Assembly (NCBI RefSeq): GCF_026107645.2
Contig: NZ_JAPCHV010000001.1
Coordinates: 329,947-393,946, forward strand
Direction of reading: 5' to 3'
Source: Flavobacterium sp. MFBS3-15
GTDB lineage: Bacteria; Bacteroidota; Bacteroidia; Flavobacteriales; Flavobacteriaceae
Length of the DNA: 64,000 nucleotides
Part shown: positions 1-9,186 of the stretch, in pieces
Position numbering within the stretch: the stretch's first letter is position 1
Layout: each line of letters starts with the position of its first letter
The notes under the pieces: generated by a model
Databases searched by the model: none
Seen by the model: the letters and a program-made list of their open reading frames with translations, nothing else
Told to the model about the DNA's origin: nothing
Program-made: the position numbers and the translations under genes

Positions 1-996
1 TACCTAAGGGGCCTTGCTGAGGCTATTGTAAGAATGGGAGGGGAGATTTATACCGACACCCATGCTGATGCCATCAGCGGGAAAGGCGCTAAGGCGAACG
101 GCCACACAATAACGGCCAGCCACATTGTGGTGGCAACCAACACGCCTGTAAATGACCTGGTAACGATGCATACCAAGCAGCACGCGTACCGCTCCTACGT
201 GATAGCAGCCAAAGTTCCGAAAGGTGTCCTTCCGTACGCTATGTGGTGGGATACCGGTAATATGGAGTCTAAATGGGTGGCCAAGCCGTACCATTACGTG
301 AGGCTTGAGCCACTGGACGACAACCATGACCTGCTTATCTCGGGAGGGGAAGACCACAAGACGGGACAGGCGGATGAAGAGCACATCAGCGAAGCGCAGC
401 GCTATGAAAACCTTACCCGCTGGTCACGGGAGCATTTCCCGTACTTTTCAGAAGTAAGCTACCGATGGTCGGGACAGGTTATGGAGCCTGTCGACTCGTT
501 GGCCTATATCGGCAAAAACCCGGGAGACAATAACATCTTTATCATAACGGGCGATTCCGGTAACGGCATGACCCATGGCACCCTCGGGGGACTCATTATA
601 AATGACCTGATTACAGGCAAGGCCAATCCATACTCGGAGCTGTACGATCCGGCGAGGATAACCCTCAGAACAGGTGTTGATTACCTGAAGGAAGTCGGCA
701 ACATGGGCTATAAGATGATAAAGGATTGGGTAACTTCAGGCGATGTTGATGCTATCAGCCAACTGCCTGCAGGCAAGGGCGCCATACTTTCAAAAGGGCT
801 AGAGAAAATTGCCGTTTACAGGGACGGCGAGGGGACAGTACACAGCTGCTCTGCCGTTTGCCCGCACCTCGGTGGCGTGCTGCAATGGAATGACGATGAA
901 AAATCGTTCGACTGCCCCTTGCACGGTTCACGGTTCACCGCCTATGGTTCGGTAATCAATGGCCCCGCCAATTGCGATTTAAATAAGATAGTTTAA
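1..996 (+). CDS. FAD-dependent oxidoreductase with C-terminal Rieske [2Fe-2S] domain (5' truncated by window)
   Basis: The reading frame is open from base 1, so the gene starts upstream of the window; the visible part is 331 residues. The first two thirds resemble the C-terminal half of a DAO-type (glycine oxidase-like) FAD oxidoreductase, including a GDSGNGMTHG stretch typical of the FAD-binding end. The last 80 residues form a Rieske domain: the pair C-P-H-L-G and C-P-L-H-G, about 17 residues apart, supplies the two Cys and two His iron ligands. The same DAO-plus-Rieske arrangement is known from Bacillus YhfW-type proteins, whose substrate is unknown. It is probably cytoplasmic. A lipoprotein gene follows after 16 bp and an SDR gene after that, so the three may be co-transcribed. 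The fold call is secure; the substrate is not known. Confidence 0.85.
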   Translation, partial: YLRGLAEAIVRMGGEIYTDTHADAISGKGAKANGHTITASHIVVATNTPVNDLVTMHTKQHAYRSYVIAAKVPKGVLPYAMWWDTGNMESKWVAKPYHYVRLEPLDDNHDLLISGGEDHKTGQADEEHISEAQRYENLTRWSREHFPYFSEVSYRWSGQVMEPVDSLAYIGKNPGDNNIFIITGDSGNGMTHGTLGGLIINDLITGKANPYSELYDPARITLRTGVDYLKEVGNMGYKMIKDWVTSGDVDAISQLPAGKGAILSKGLEKIAVYRDGEGTVHSCSAVCPHLGGVLQWNDDEKSFDCPLHGSRFTAYGSVINGPANCDLNKIV

Positions 997-1012
997 TTAT
1001 AATAAGACAGCC

Positions 1013-1237
1013 ATGAAAAAATTTCTGACACCCCTTATGGCCATAACATTTATGGCATTGGCCTCCTGCAAGCAGGAGCCTAAAGGAAATAACCCGATGG
1101 ACAATACCTCCTTGGAGACAGAAGACAGTAAGTCGGCCACTCACACGCAACCTGAAACGCCGCATGCTCAGGACAGCACCGGGATGTATTCGCCGGACAG
1201 CACGCAGGCATCGCCACCAACGGTAACCAAGCCCTAA
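1013..1237 (+). CDS. small predicted lipoprotein
   Basis: This encodes 74 residues. The start MKKFLTPLMAITFMALASC is a classic lipoprotein signal peptide with the lipobox ending in Cys at about residue 19. The rest is short, polar and rich in Pro, Thr, Ser, Gln and acidic residues, with no recognisable domain; such tails are usually disordered. It lies between the Rieske oxidoreductase and the SDR gene on the same strand with gaps of about 15 bp, consistent with one transcript. It is probably anchored in the outer membrane or the periplasmic side of the inner membrane. Function unknown. Confidence 0.65.
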   Translation: MKKFLTPLMAITFMALASCKQEPKGNNPMDNTSLETEDSKSATHTQPETPHAQDSTGMYSPDSTQASPPTVTKP

Positions 1238-1251
1238 CCAAACGCATAATT

Positions 1252-2001
1252 ATGGAAGCACTGAAAGACTACCTTCCCCATTCGGTGGAGGGTAAAAACA
1301 TATTGATTACGGGCGGCACCACGGGAATCGGGCGTGCTACCGCATTGCTGCTCGCCAGGCTGGGGGCAAATGTTATGATCACCGGGCTTGATGAGCAGCA
1401 TCTTAAGGATGCCCTTAAAGACCTTTACAAGGAGGCCAAGGGCGAAGTGTATGATGTCATCGCAGACCTGAGTACCGAGGAAGGCGTCAATGCGACATTT
1501 CGCACGGCCGACAGCCATTTTGATAAGCTTGATATCCTCATTAATAATGCGGCTTTACCGGCAGGCAAGGTCGAGAACGGCTCCTATTCTGAATGGCAGC
1601 GTGTGATTAATACCAACCTGCTTGCCTATACAGCGTGCACTGCCCAAGCCCTTGAACGCATGAAAGGCGATGGCCATATCGTAAATATCGGCTCCATGAG
1701 CGCTGACGTACGTGAAGAGACCGGGTCGATCTATGTGGCCACCAAATCCGGCATACAGGGATTTTCCGAAGCACTGCGTAAGGAAGTCAACAAAAGCGGC
1801 ATTAAGGTCACGCTAATTGAGCCCGGCGCGGTGGATACCGATATGCAGGACCAGCCAACGCAGGAGAAGAAGGAAAAAGTTGAAAATCTGGAAATGCTGA
1901 CTGCGGATGATATTGCCATAAGCGTGCTGTATTGCCTGTCACAGCCCAAACGATGCGACGTTGTAGAACTTAAGGTCAGGCCGCACCTGCAAATAATTTA
2001 A
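1252..2001 (+). CDS. short-chain dehydrogenase/reductase (SDR family)
   Basis: This is a 249-residue classical SDR of normal family length. The N-terminal Rossmann motif TGGTTGIG binds NAD(P), the NNAA motif stabilises the central sheet, and the catalytic set is Ser in NIGSMSADV with the Y-V-A-T-K (YxxxK) motif. The segment PGAVDTDM after the active site is typical of the substrate loop. It is expected to oxidise or reduce an alcohol/ketone substrate in the cytoplasm; the substrate cannot be read from sequence. It sits 14 bp after the lipoprotein gene and 22 bp before the 740-residue gene on the same strand, so the four genes from the window start to 4.2 kb may form one operon. Confidence 0.92.
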   Translation: MEALKDYLPHSVEGKNILITGGTTGIGRATALLLARLGANVMITGLDEQHLKDALKDLYKEAKGEVYDVIADLSTEEGVNATFRTADSHFDKLDILINNAALPAGKVENGSYSEWQRVINTNLLAYTACTAQALERMKGDGHIVNIGSMSADVREETGSIYVATKSGIQGFSEALRKEVNKSGIKVTLIEPGAVDTDMQDQPTQEKKEKVENLEMLTADDIAISVLYCLSQPKRCDVVELKVRPHLQII

Positions 2002-2023
2002 GGATTAAATAAAACCAAATACC

Positions 2024-4246
2024 ATGAAGCCAGTTTCCGCATGGACAGCTGCCGCGCAGGCAAATTTGGAAAGCGGCACCCTTATAATTGAAAAAGAACT
2101 TGAGGGATATCTTCTAAAAGTTGTCCTCGACCGCTTTAATCTTTGGATTGTTGCAGAGTGGAAAGGAGGCGGCAGGGTCGCCTTCCGGGCCGCACATGCC
2201 GCAGGTGCCGAACTTTCAAAGGCAAATATGAATCAGGAACGCGATACGATCATTTTTGAACTTGAAAGCAGTACCATGCGCATCCGGGTTGTCCTTTTGT
2301 TTCCGGAAAGCGAAAGCCCGATCTTCCGGTACACCACCACCATTACCCCTGCATTCGATATGGTGATGCCGTATTGGCCCAGGGATATTTTGCCATTGTT
2401 CAGCAAGAGTGGGAAAGCGCAAAACACCACAGGGACTGTCCATGCCTCCCAAATAGGCAACAGGTCTGGCCTGCTTTTCTTCAGCCTTGAGAACCCGGAC
2501 TGCGGGTCGGTATTCTACTTCCAGGATCTTGGTGCTTTATCCAAGTACTGTGAGCACACCCAAACCCCCGCGGGCGGGCTCGTGGGCGGGCAATGGCCGG
2601 AAATCGGCATGACGCTTCCCAAAGCGGAAGAAAATCCGCTGCTGAAGGGCGAAGCATATACCATTTCCGATGCACATATCATTCTGTCCAATGCAATTAT
2701 GAAAGACAATTACCAAATGTCGAGGGAATTCCTGAATAATCTTGCAGAAGTCTATCTCCACTTGCCAAAACCGGAAACGAAATATCGTGACTGGCCGGAC
2801 ATCCTGCACGCAGGGCTAAAGGGCCTGACCGAACACAAGGGATGCTGGAAGTATGCTGATGGGAGGAGTTATCTCAACGCCTATGTAAGCGACTATAAGA
2901 CGCCGCCGGAGAGCATGGTGCAGCTGGCAGTGCTGCTGCCGCTGAAGGATTTTGACGCCTGGAGCGGCGAAGACCATAAGGAGATCATCGAAACGCTGCA
3001 CAATGGGCTGGAGAATTTTTACGACAAGGAAATCGGTACAGTGATGCGCTGGCTGCCCGCGATGGAAAAAAACCTCGACTGGAGTGAAGAGCAGAAAAGG
3101 CCGGAAGTGATGGACTCGTGGTACCTGCACCATCCCCTGATGAACCTGTCGCGGCTGGCGCTTGATGGCGACGGGATGGCAAGGAAGCTTTTGCTGGATT
3201 CTATTGATTATGTCATAAAGGTAGCCCGCCATTTTGACTACCAATGGCCGGTATTCTACAAAATGGCCACACTGGAAGTGCTGAAAGGGGAGACCGAACC
3301 GGGCAAAGGCGGTGAAAAGGATGTGCCGGGCGCGTATGCGCACCTCATGATCCAGGTGTGGCAGCTGACAGGGGAAGAAAAATATTTCAAGGAAGCGGTG
3401 AAAGCTGCCAAAAAGCTCGAAGGCCTTAGCTTCGATATCTTCTACCAGGCCAATAACACCGCCTTTACCGCGGGAGCCATGCTGAGGCTGTACCGCGAAA
3501 CCAACGACAAGCTGTTTCTCGATATCAGCTACATGTGCATTGCAGCCTTGCTAAAAAATGTCCAGCTCTGGGAATGCGATTATGGCTATGCGAAACACTA
3601 TCCCACTTTTTTCTCCATATACCCGCTCAAGGACGCGCCGTATTCGGCGGCGTACGAAGAGCAGGAGGTGTTCGCCGCAATACATTCCTTGCTCAATGAA
3701 GCGGACCAGATTGACGACTTACTGCCATCGGTAAAGCTGCTGTTGGCGGAATGCGTGCGCTACACCATCAACCGCGTAGTGTATTATTACCCGCCCATGC
3801 TGCCGACGGAGATGCTTGCGGAGAAGAAGGACGTGAAAACCGGAGAGATCGATGCCAACCTTTGGGTTGCGGTAGAGGACCTTCAGGATGGATGGGAAAA
3901 GTCCGGCCAGGTTGGACAGGAGGTTTACGGAGCAGGGATAGCCTTCGGTATTGTTCCCCGGCAATACTACAAAGTCGAAAAGGCCGGTTTCATGATATTT
4001 ACCGAATATCCGTGTACAGGCCACCGTATGCAAAAAGATACTGTCAGCTTCAGGGTGAGGGGAAGCGCCCGTCTGACATTCAGGATGGTACTGCTACCCA
4101 TTGAAAAGGGCGCCCGGCTACCGTCGATGACCGTTAGTTTTGGAGAAGGGCGTAAATTCAAGGAAATACAGCCGGTGCACACCTTGAAAGATAGCGTAGA
4201 ATACAGGCTTCCAGGCGACTGCAAGGCTAAGGTGAAGTGGCGGTAG
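2024..4246 (+). CDS. unrecognised 740-residue soluble protein, possibly (alpha/alpha)6-barrel
   Basis: I do not recognise this family. It is 740 residues with no signal peptide or membrane segment. The first 230 residues are beta-rich. The middle (about 240-630) is helical and rich in Trp, Tyr and His in repeated helical hairpins (for example MDSWYLHHPLMNLSRLALDG), which recalls the six-hairpin glycosidase fold or other alpha/alpha toroids such as lanthionine or terpene cyclases. The last 100 residues are again beta-rich. A carbohydrate-active or sugar-binding role is only an inference from fold appearance. It follows the SDR gene by 22 bp and converges on the FAD/NAD-binding gene with 14 bp between the stop codons. 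Confidence 0.75.
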   Translation: MKPVSAWTAAAQANLESGTLIIEKELEGYLLKVVLDRFNLWIVAEWKGGGRVAFRAAHAAGAELSKANMNQERDTIIFELESSTMRIRVVLLFPESESPIFRYTTTITPAFDMVMPYWPRDILPLFSKSGKAQNTTGTVHASQIGNRSGLLFFSLENPDCGSVFYFQDLGALSKYCEHTQTPAGGLVGGQWPEIGMTLPKAEENPLLKGEAYTISDAHIILSNAIMKDNYQMSREFLNNLAEVYLHLPKPETKYRDWPDILHAGLKGLTEHKGCWKYADGRSYLNAYVSDYKTPPESMVQLAVLLPLKDFDAWSGEDHKEIIETLHNGLENFYDKEIGTVMRWLPAMEKNLDWSEEQKRPEVMDSWYLHHPLMNLSRLALDGDGMARKLLLDSIDYVIKVARHFDYQWPVFYKMATLEVLKGETEPGKGGEKDVPGAYAHLMIQVWQLTGEEKYFKEAVKAAKKLEGLSFDIFYQANNTAFTAGAMLRLYRETNDKLFLDISYMCIAALLKNVQLWECDYGYAKHYPTFFSIYPLKDAPYSAAYEEQEVFAAIHSLLNEADQIDDLLPSVKLLLAECVRYTINRVVYYYPPMLPTEMLAEKKDVKTGEIDANLWVAVEDLQDGWEKSGQVGQEVYGAGIAFGIVPRQYYKVEKAGFMIFTEYPCTGHRMQKDTVSFRVRGSARLTFRMVLLPIEKGARLPSMTVSFGEGRKFKEIQPVHTLKDSVEYRLPGDCKAKVKWR

Positions 4247-4260
4247 TTTTAACGTAACGT

Positions 4261-6000
4261 TTACAGTCTGAATGTCTCACTCTGGCTTCCCGCAATATCG
4301 AGATTCAGGATGCCTTTCACAATACGTCCCGATGCCTCTTCTGCAAAGTCAAGCCCGGAATAGTCAGGATTGAATCCGCCCATATAAGGGACGGCCATCA
4401 TGTAGACACGCTCATTATAGGCCCCAAACCGGTCCAAAACCTGAAAATAGTCATTAATCCCTATTCCTGGCACCTTCAGGTAGTAATTTCCGGAAGAATC
4501 CTGCTCAATATTTTCAATGCCATCTTTCAGCATAAGCCCAGCCGCAGCGTTATCCTTGAAAGATAGCCGGGCGGGATTGATGGTACCCGCATCGGCAAGG
4601 CCGGGGAAAGGAAATTTTTCGATTGAAATCTGGGGTTGGCCGGTACAATCTATAAATACGGGATAGTCGATACATTCAGGGTCAGCAGAAGGACCGTAAT
4701 GGTAACGAACCCCGCCGTCCGGCATCGGCTCTTCATAAGTGTCACTTTCTACACTGAACAATTCCAGGCAGCCTGCTTGGTGCAGCGCGAGTATTTCCCG
4801 GCATGAGGACTGTGGCAGGAATGCTATGACGAGCGATATTAGCGGCTTAAGGTTTTTATTAAGCCTCAGCATGTCTTCAGCGGAAAAGTATTTGGCTGGA
4901 TAATTCATTGCGAAGCTCAGCATTGCCAATAGCTCTTTCCAGTGAACGGATTCGTGCCGGCGTATTGATTTTTCGGCTTCTGCGTACTCGCCCCGCATCA
5001 GGTCAAACGGGTCCACAGTTTCCCTGAGCGACATTGCATCGGCAATAAAAGCTTCCATATCCATGTTCCTTATCCATTCATAATGTTCAGGATCTTTTTC
5101 GAGCAACAGCCTTTTGAAATCCCTTTCAAAAATATAGTCCAGTGAAACAAACCCGCCATTTTGCTCGCGGTGAGCCATCAGTTCGTCCCAGGTAAGCAGC
5201 GATGTATTTTTAAGCCTCGAATCATCCAGGTGGAAGCGTACCGATGGCAAATGGCCACCCCGGGAATGCAGGACGAGCTTAAACTTTGCACTTTCTTTTA
5301 GGGGGTTATAAGTTAAAAATCCATCGCTTCGTTCAGTAAAGGTGCCGTTGACCCGCGCCAAAGTGCGTATGGCATCAACTGCGGTAAGCGAAGCGCCTTT
5401 GATGGCGACACTGCAATTAACCCGTAATTTCAGCTTAGACGGGGGATATGGCGACTGGAAGTATCCTGCCTGGGCATTTTCTTTATCACTTGGCCAATTG
5501 TGCCCTGTGCATATCACAACATGATCGAAATTGAAATTTCCCAAATTTCCTGTTACGATCCGTACTGACGCCTTCTCGTCTGTAATGTCCGTTACAGTGG
5601 TGTTATAATGCACTTTAACCGAAACATTATTCTTTTCTGCTTTTTTGAGCAATAAATTGAAACTGTTTTCAAGATATTCCCCAAATATCAGGCGGGGCAG
5701 TACCCTGTAAGCTGAAAATCCTCTGCGCTCAATGCCGTAAGCTTTGAGGTGGCCGTCCGGTTGCAGTGCAATCCAGTTTTCAAGCGATATGCCTAACGCC
5801 GGGATTTCATTGGCCGAAACATTGGTTACATGTTCGGCTTCAGCGCCAAACTTGCCATAAGGCATACCTACACCAAGCCGGTCATGCTGTTCAAATATAT
5901 CTATATCAAATTTGGCATCGGTCTCCAACAACCGCTTGAGCATAAACAGTGCTGAAGGGCCGCCGCCAATAATGGCGATAGTTTTATGTTTTTTATCCAT
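4261..6000 (-). CDS. FAD/NAD(P)-binding oxidoreductase (NAD_binding_9-like)
   Basis: This is a 579-residue protein beginning with the dinucleotide-binding fingerprint IAIIGGGPSALFML close to the N terminus, followed by FEQHDRLGVGMPYG. This pattern is characteristic of the large FAD-NAD(P)-binding (NAD_binding_9) proteins found in many soil bacteria. A second nucleotide-binding strand lies near VVICTGHNW, where ATG/CTGH-type motifs are expected. There is no signal peptide, so it should be cytoplasmic. Members are often annotated as hydroxylase- or oxygenase-like without a proven reaction. It is transcribed away from the small membrane protein gene upstream (start at 6553), with a 58-bp gap on the same strand. 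Confidence 0.8.
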   Translation of the reverse strand: MDKKHKTIAIIGGGPSALFMLKRLLETDAKFDIDIFEQHDRLGVGMPYGKFGAEAEHVTNVSANEIPALGISLENWIALQPDGHLKAYGIERRGFSAYRVLPRLIFGEYLENSFNLLLKKAEKNNVSVKVHYNTTVTDITDEKASVRIVTGNLGNFNFDHVVICTGHNWPSDKENAQAGYFQSPYPPSKLKLRVNCSVAIKGASLTAVDAIRTLARVNGTFTERSDGFLTYNPLKESAKFKLVLHSRGGHLPSVRFHLDDSRLKNTSLLTWDELMAHREQNGGFVSLDYIFERDFKRLLLEKDPEHYEWIRNMDMEAFIADAMSLRETVDPFDLMRGEYAEAEKSIRRHESVHWKELLAMLSFAMNYPAKYFSAEDMLRLNKNLKPLISLVIAFLPQSSCREILALHQAGCLELFSVESDTYEEPMPDGGVRYHYGPSADPECIDYPVFIDCTGQPQISIEKFPFPGLADAGTINPARLSFKDNAAAGLMLKDGIENIEQDSSGNYYLKVPGIGINDYFQVLDRFGAYNERVYMMAVPYMGGFNPDYSGLDFAEEASGRIVKGILNLDIAGSQSETFRL

Positions 6001-6058
6001 TATGTAAAAGGGAGAACTATTTCGTATTTAAAAGATGGTTTATAAGATTCCTGATCTT

Positions 6059-6553
6059 TCAGGCAAGGCGAATGGATCTTCTGTTTTTTAGTTGTAAGTT
6101 GCTGGCCATGGAATAAGCCCCCGCAGCAGCCAGGGTGAAAATGATATGTGCAATAAAGAGTTGGCGATAATAGCCATAGCGGTAATTGTGCGGCGGGTTG
6201 TCGTGGTTGGCAAACATCATTTTCCAGATAAGTATCCCTACAATACCGCTGGCGGCACCGGTTATAATAATACCTAACGGGGAGGGATTTTTTAGTGCCC
6301 TGCGCCAAATGAGCCAGTACGCCGCAACGAACGCAACTCCGGCCACGTAATGCAATCCCCAGCCCGCGGGGTGGCTTTCCTCGTCTTCAATTGCAGGAAG
6401 CGCGTCGGACCTTTGTATCAGCTTGTTGAGCATCACCGGCTCAAGGTACTGCTCATTCTCCTTTTTTGACCGCCAATAGCTGTACAGCGTCATAAAAGTC
6501 GTTCCGATTATTCCGGCCACAATTATTTTCTCAGCAGTTTTCATAATATTCAA
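6059..6553 (-). CDS. small inner-membrane protein, function unknown
   Basis: This encodes 164 residues with four likely membrane segments: one near the N terminus (IIVAGIIGTTFMTLYSYW), two in the middle (GLHYVAGVAFVAAYWLIW and IIITGAASGIVGILIWKM) and one near the C terminus (LFIAHIIFTLAAAGAYSMA). A conserved-looking His-containing loop (NHDNPPHNYRYGYYRQ) sits between the last two. I used the upstream ATG; an in-frame ATG three codons later (MKTAEK) is equally possible. The gene lies between the alcohol dehydrogenase and the FAD-binding protein on the same strand, with a hairpin separating it from the former. The family is not recognised with confidence. Confidence 0.65.
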   Translation of the reverse strand: MNIMKTAEKIIVAGIIGTTFMTLYSYWRSKKENEQYLEPVMLNKLIQRSDALPAIEDEESHPAGWGLHYVAGVAFVAAYWLIWRRALKNPSPLGIIITGAASGIVGILIWKMMFANHDNPPHNYRYGYYRQLFIAHIIFTLAAAGAYSMASNLQLKNRRSIRLA

Positions 6554-6561
6554 TAATAAAG

Positions 6562-6590
6562 CCCGCAGCAGGATTCCTGCTGCGGGTTGG
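6562..6590 (-). terminator. hairpin terminator after the alcohol dehydrogenase gene
   Basis: An 11-bp perfect inverted repeat (CCCGCAGCAGG / CCTGCTGCGGG) with a 3-nt loop lies 12 bp beyond the stop codon of the minus-strand dehydrogenase gene. The T-rich stretch that follows is short and interrupted on the minus strand and only slightly better on the plus strand, so termination efficiency is uncertain. Confidence 0.6.
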
Positions 6591-6597
6591 TTTTATC

Positions 6598-7767
6598 TTA
6601 TGCCCACGGGTCTAAAACGACCTTTACGCAACCATCTTCCTTGTTCTTGAAGATATCATAGGCGTGCGCAATGTCGGTCAGCGGCAGCCTGTGGGTAATG
6701 ATGTCATCGAGCGTCACTTTTCCTTCCTTGACATATCCCAGCAGCTTATCGATGTGCTTATGGGCGGGCGCCTGGCCGCCCTTGAGGATGATGCCCTTGT
6801 CGAAGAACTGCCCGATAGGGAAGTTGTCGTACGTGGTGGGGTAGACACCCAACACCGATACGATGCCGCCCCTTCGCACCGCACTCATGCAGGCTTCCAG
6901 GACCTTTACAGAGCCTTTCTCAAAATTGACGACAGCTTTAGCCCTGTCCAAAAAGCTCCTGTCCGGCTCGAAGCCTACTGCCTCCACGCATACATCGGCA
7001 CCACGGCCCTGCGTTATCGCCCGTATCTGCTCCACCACGCCTTTAGGGCCATCTTCCCACAAAACAGTCTCGCAGCCCGCTGTGGCTTTTGCCTTATCCA
7101 GCCTGTACTGCAGGGTATCGACTATTACCACGCGCGCTGCACCCCTGAGCCAGGCGCTCTTGGCAGCCATGATGCCTACCGGCCCGGCACCGAATATGGC
7201 GACTGTCTCGCCGCCCTTCACCTCACCCCAATCAATGCCGGTATAGCCTGTCGGGAAGATGTCGGTAAGGAACAGCACCTGCTCGTCGGTAAGGTTTTCG
7301 GGCACATGGCGCGGCCCGTAATTGGCGTAGGGGACCCTTACATATTGGGCCTGGCCGCCGTCATAGCCGCCGTACAGGTCGGTATACCCAAACAGTGCTC
7401 CTCCTTTTTCTGTCAACAGCCCGCCCTCAGGGCCGTAATGCTCAGGGTTGCTGTTTTCGCAATGCCCCGGAAGGTCGTGGTTGCAGAAAAAACAGCCTCC
7501 GCACGCAATAGGGAAGGGCACCACCACCCGGTCGCCTTTCTTCACATGGGTTACGCCTTTGCCGACCTCTTCGACAATACCCATGAACTCGTGGCCGAGC
7601 ACCATTGGCCTCGGCTGGGGAATCCCCCCGGAGAAAATGTGCAGGTCGGACCCGCAGATGGCTGTTGCGGTGACCTTGAGTATGATGTCATCCTGGTTTT
7701 CGAGTTTTGGGTCATCAATGTTATCGCAGGTGATTTTGCCCGGCGCATGGATTACTGCTGCTTTCAT
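6598..7767 (-). CDS. zinc-dependent alcohol dehydrogenase (formaldehyde dehydrogenase-like MDR)
   Basis: This is a 389-residue medium-chain dehydrogenase. Catalytic zinc ligands are visible in ICGSDLH (Cys) and GHEFMG (His-Glu). The structural-zinc cluster is present as CGGCFFCNHDLPGHC, with four cysteines in the usual spacing. The NAD-binding Rossmann motif is IFGAGPVGIMAA. Length and the long insert after the zinc lobe match the glutathione-independent formaldehyde dehydrogenase/threonine dehydrogenase-like branch, so it likely oxidises or reduces small alcohols or aldehydes in the cytoplasm with NAD(H). It is a single gene followed by a hairpin. The exact substrate is not determined by the motifs. 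Confidence 0.92.
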   Translation of the reverse strand: MKAAVIHAPGKITCDNIDDPKLENQDDIILKVTATAICGSDLHIFSGGIPQPRPMVLGHEFMGIVEEVGKGVTHVKKGDRVVVPFPIACGGCFFCNHDLPGHCENSNPEHYGPEGGLLTEKGGALFGYTDLYGGYDGGQAQYVRVPYANYGPRHVPENLTDEQVLFLTDIFPTGYTGIDWGEVKGGETVAIFGAGPVGIMAAKSAWLRGAARVVIVDTLQYRLDKAKATAGCETVLWEDGPKGVVEQIRAITQGRGADVCVEAVGFEPDRSFLDRAKAVVNFEKGSVKVLEACMSAVRRGGIVSVLGVYPTTYDNFPIGQFFDKGIILKGGQAPAHKHIDKLLGYVKEGKVTLDDIITHRLPLTDIAHAYDIFKNKEDGCVKVVLDPWA

Positions 7768-8001
7768 AGTTATAGCTTTTAGATGTTCTTAGTTAACAAA
7801 TTGCCGGCCTCTCATAAAATTACTTCCTATTGGACAACACATGGGCAGCGCCGGACAATATGGGAATTCAGTAAAGACCACGTCCCTCTATCTTGCTGCC
7901 GGCATCTCCCTTTATTGCCCCGGCTTGCGGTAGGGTCTCCTATGCCGTCCCCGGGGTTTCGCTCCGGTGGGGAGTTTGGCATCCTCGTCAGAAGGTGTTT
8001 T

Positions 8002-8532
8002 TTATAATAAGTTAGGATTCGAAGTCTCGGATAAGTTGCCTGTTGGCCGTTTGGCAGGAGGCTGCCGCAATAATTCCGCGGCAGCGGCATTGCCCTGCTG
8101 GAGGGCAAGGTCCAGGGCCGTCAGCCCACGTGCGTCAGTGATGTCTGCGCGAGCGCCATGCTCGAGCAACAGCTCTACGACATTATTGCGCCCGAACATC
8201 GCTGCAAACATCAGCGCCGTGCCGCCATTGCCGTGCTGGATATCCAGTCCTGCCCCGCGGCTGACCAGGATACAGGCGACTCCAGCATGCCCCTTGAAGC
8301 TCGCACCCATCAGGGCTGTATTTCCCCCGTTGTCTGCGAGGTCGGGATCGGCGCCCGCGTCAAGCAGTGCTGCCACGGCACCGGGCTGGTTGTTATAGGC
8401 TGCAATGATCAGTGGCGTAAAGCCCTTTTCATCGCGTACATTGACGTCGTCCAGCACGGAAAATATTTCCTCCAGCACCGGCACATTGCCCTGCCGTGCT
8501 GCCGCGAATAATGCCTGGGTAATTTCATCCAT
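8002..8532 (-). CDS. ankyrin-repeat protein
   Basis: This encodes 176 residues made almost entirely of ankyrin repeats. Four to five 33-residue units are visible, each with the G-x-TPL/TAL-x-x-A-A pattern, for example GFTPLIIAAYNNQPGAVAAL, GNTALMGASFKGHAGVACIL and GLTALDLALQQGNAAAAELL. Ankyrin repeats serve as protein-binding scaffolds. There is no signal peptide, so it is presumably cytoplasmic, although small bacterial ankyrin proteins next to oxidative-stress genes (such as catalase-associated AnkB) can be periplasmic. It stands alone on the minus strand. The partner is unknown. Confidence 0.88.
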   Translation of the reverse strand: MDEITQALFAAARQGNVPVLEEIFSVLDDVNVRDEKGFTPLIIAAYNNQPGAVAALLDAGADPDLADNGGNTALMGASFKGHAGVACILVSRGAGLDIQHGNGGTALMFAAMFGRNNVVELLLEHGARADITDARGLTALDLALQQGNAAAAELLRQPPAKRPTGNLSETSNPNLL

Positions 8533-8597
8533 GGTAAGTTATTTTTAAAGCCATTACAAGGTACAAAATGCTGCTGTTGAGCCTCCTTAATGTTTTC

Positions 8598-9173
8598 CTA
8601 AATCTTCAATTCATCATCGGGAGCATCAAAGCTGATAGGGTAAGGCCTGTTAAAGCCAAGATGCTTTTCCGACATCAGCTTGCCCAGCACCACGATGCCG
8701 CTGCACGTCCAGGCCGCCCGGTAATCCATCCCGTCAAGAAACGGCAGCAGCTTTTGGAAGGTATCGTGCGATATCTTCTTAGCCAGGGCGATGTGCGGGG
8801 ATTTCGCATTCGACCTCAGCAGCCCGGCCATTTCGGTGATGGGTTCCGGATCAGCAACCGTAAGGTAGACTGTCACGCTATGCCCGTGGTCAAAATGTCC
8901 CCATCCGTCAATAGTGACCGGGAACGGATGGCATTTCCCCAAAAGGTGACTTACTGCCTGCGGAAATGCCTCATCATCGGTAAGCTTTTCAGTGAGGGTG
9001 ATGTGCGCAATGGAGTGCAGGTTGCGCTCACCGATACCCGCAACCTGGTCAAGTTCTTTTTTCAGCCGGGCAACATCCGCCTTTACCTCGTCGGGAGGCG
9101 AGATCACCACCAGGTACGCATACAGCGGTCCGAATAGCGATTCCTGGTTATATATCCTTTTCTTTGCGCACAT
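8598..9173 (-). CDS. 2H phosphoesterase / 2'-5' RNA ligase-like protein
   Basis: This is a 191-residue protein of LigT/2H phosphoesterase size. The fold signature is two H-x-T/S motifs about 90 residues apart. The first is clear (AHITLT, within SIAHITLTEKL). The second reads PHIALA, i.e. H-x-A instead of H-x-T/S, so one of the two hydroxyl residues that contact the phosphate is replaced by alanine. Family members open or form 2'-5' or cyclic phosphodiester bonds in RNA or nucleotides. The second-motif change could reduce activity or alter substrate, but the catalytic histidines are both present. Located downstream of the YciF operon terminator and probably transcribed separately. Confidence 0.75.
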   Translation of the reverse strand: MCAKKRIYNQESLFGPLYAYLVVISPPDEVKADVARLKKELDQVAGIGERNLHSIAHITLTEKLTDDEAFPQAVSHLLGKCHPFPVTIDGWGHFDHGHSVTVYLTVADPEPITEMAGLLRSNAKSPHIALAKKISHDTFQKLLPFLDGMDYRAAWTCSGIVVLGKLMSEKHLGFNRPYPISFDAPDDELKI

Positions 9174-9186
9174 GTGGCAGGGTTTA

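Noticed and set aside
6664..7782. 372-aa plus-strand ORF opposite the Zn-alcohol dehydrogenase
   Set aside because: Shadow frame of a highly biased gene; the minus strand has all MDR motifs.
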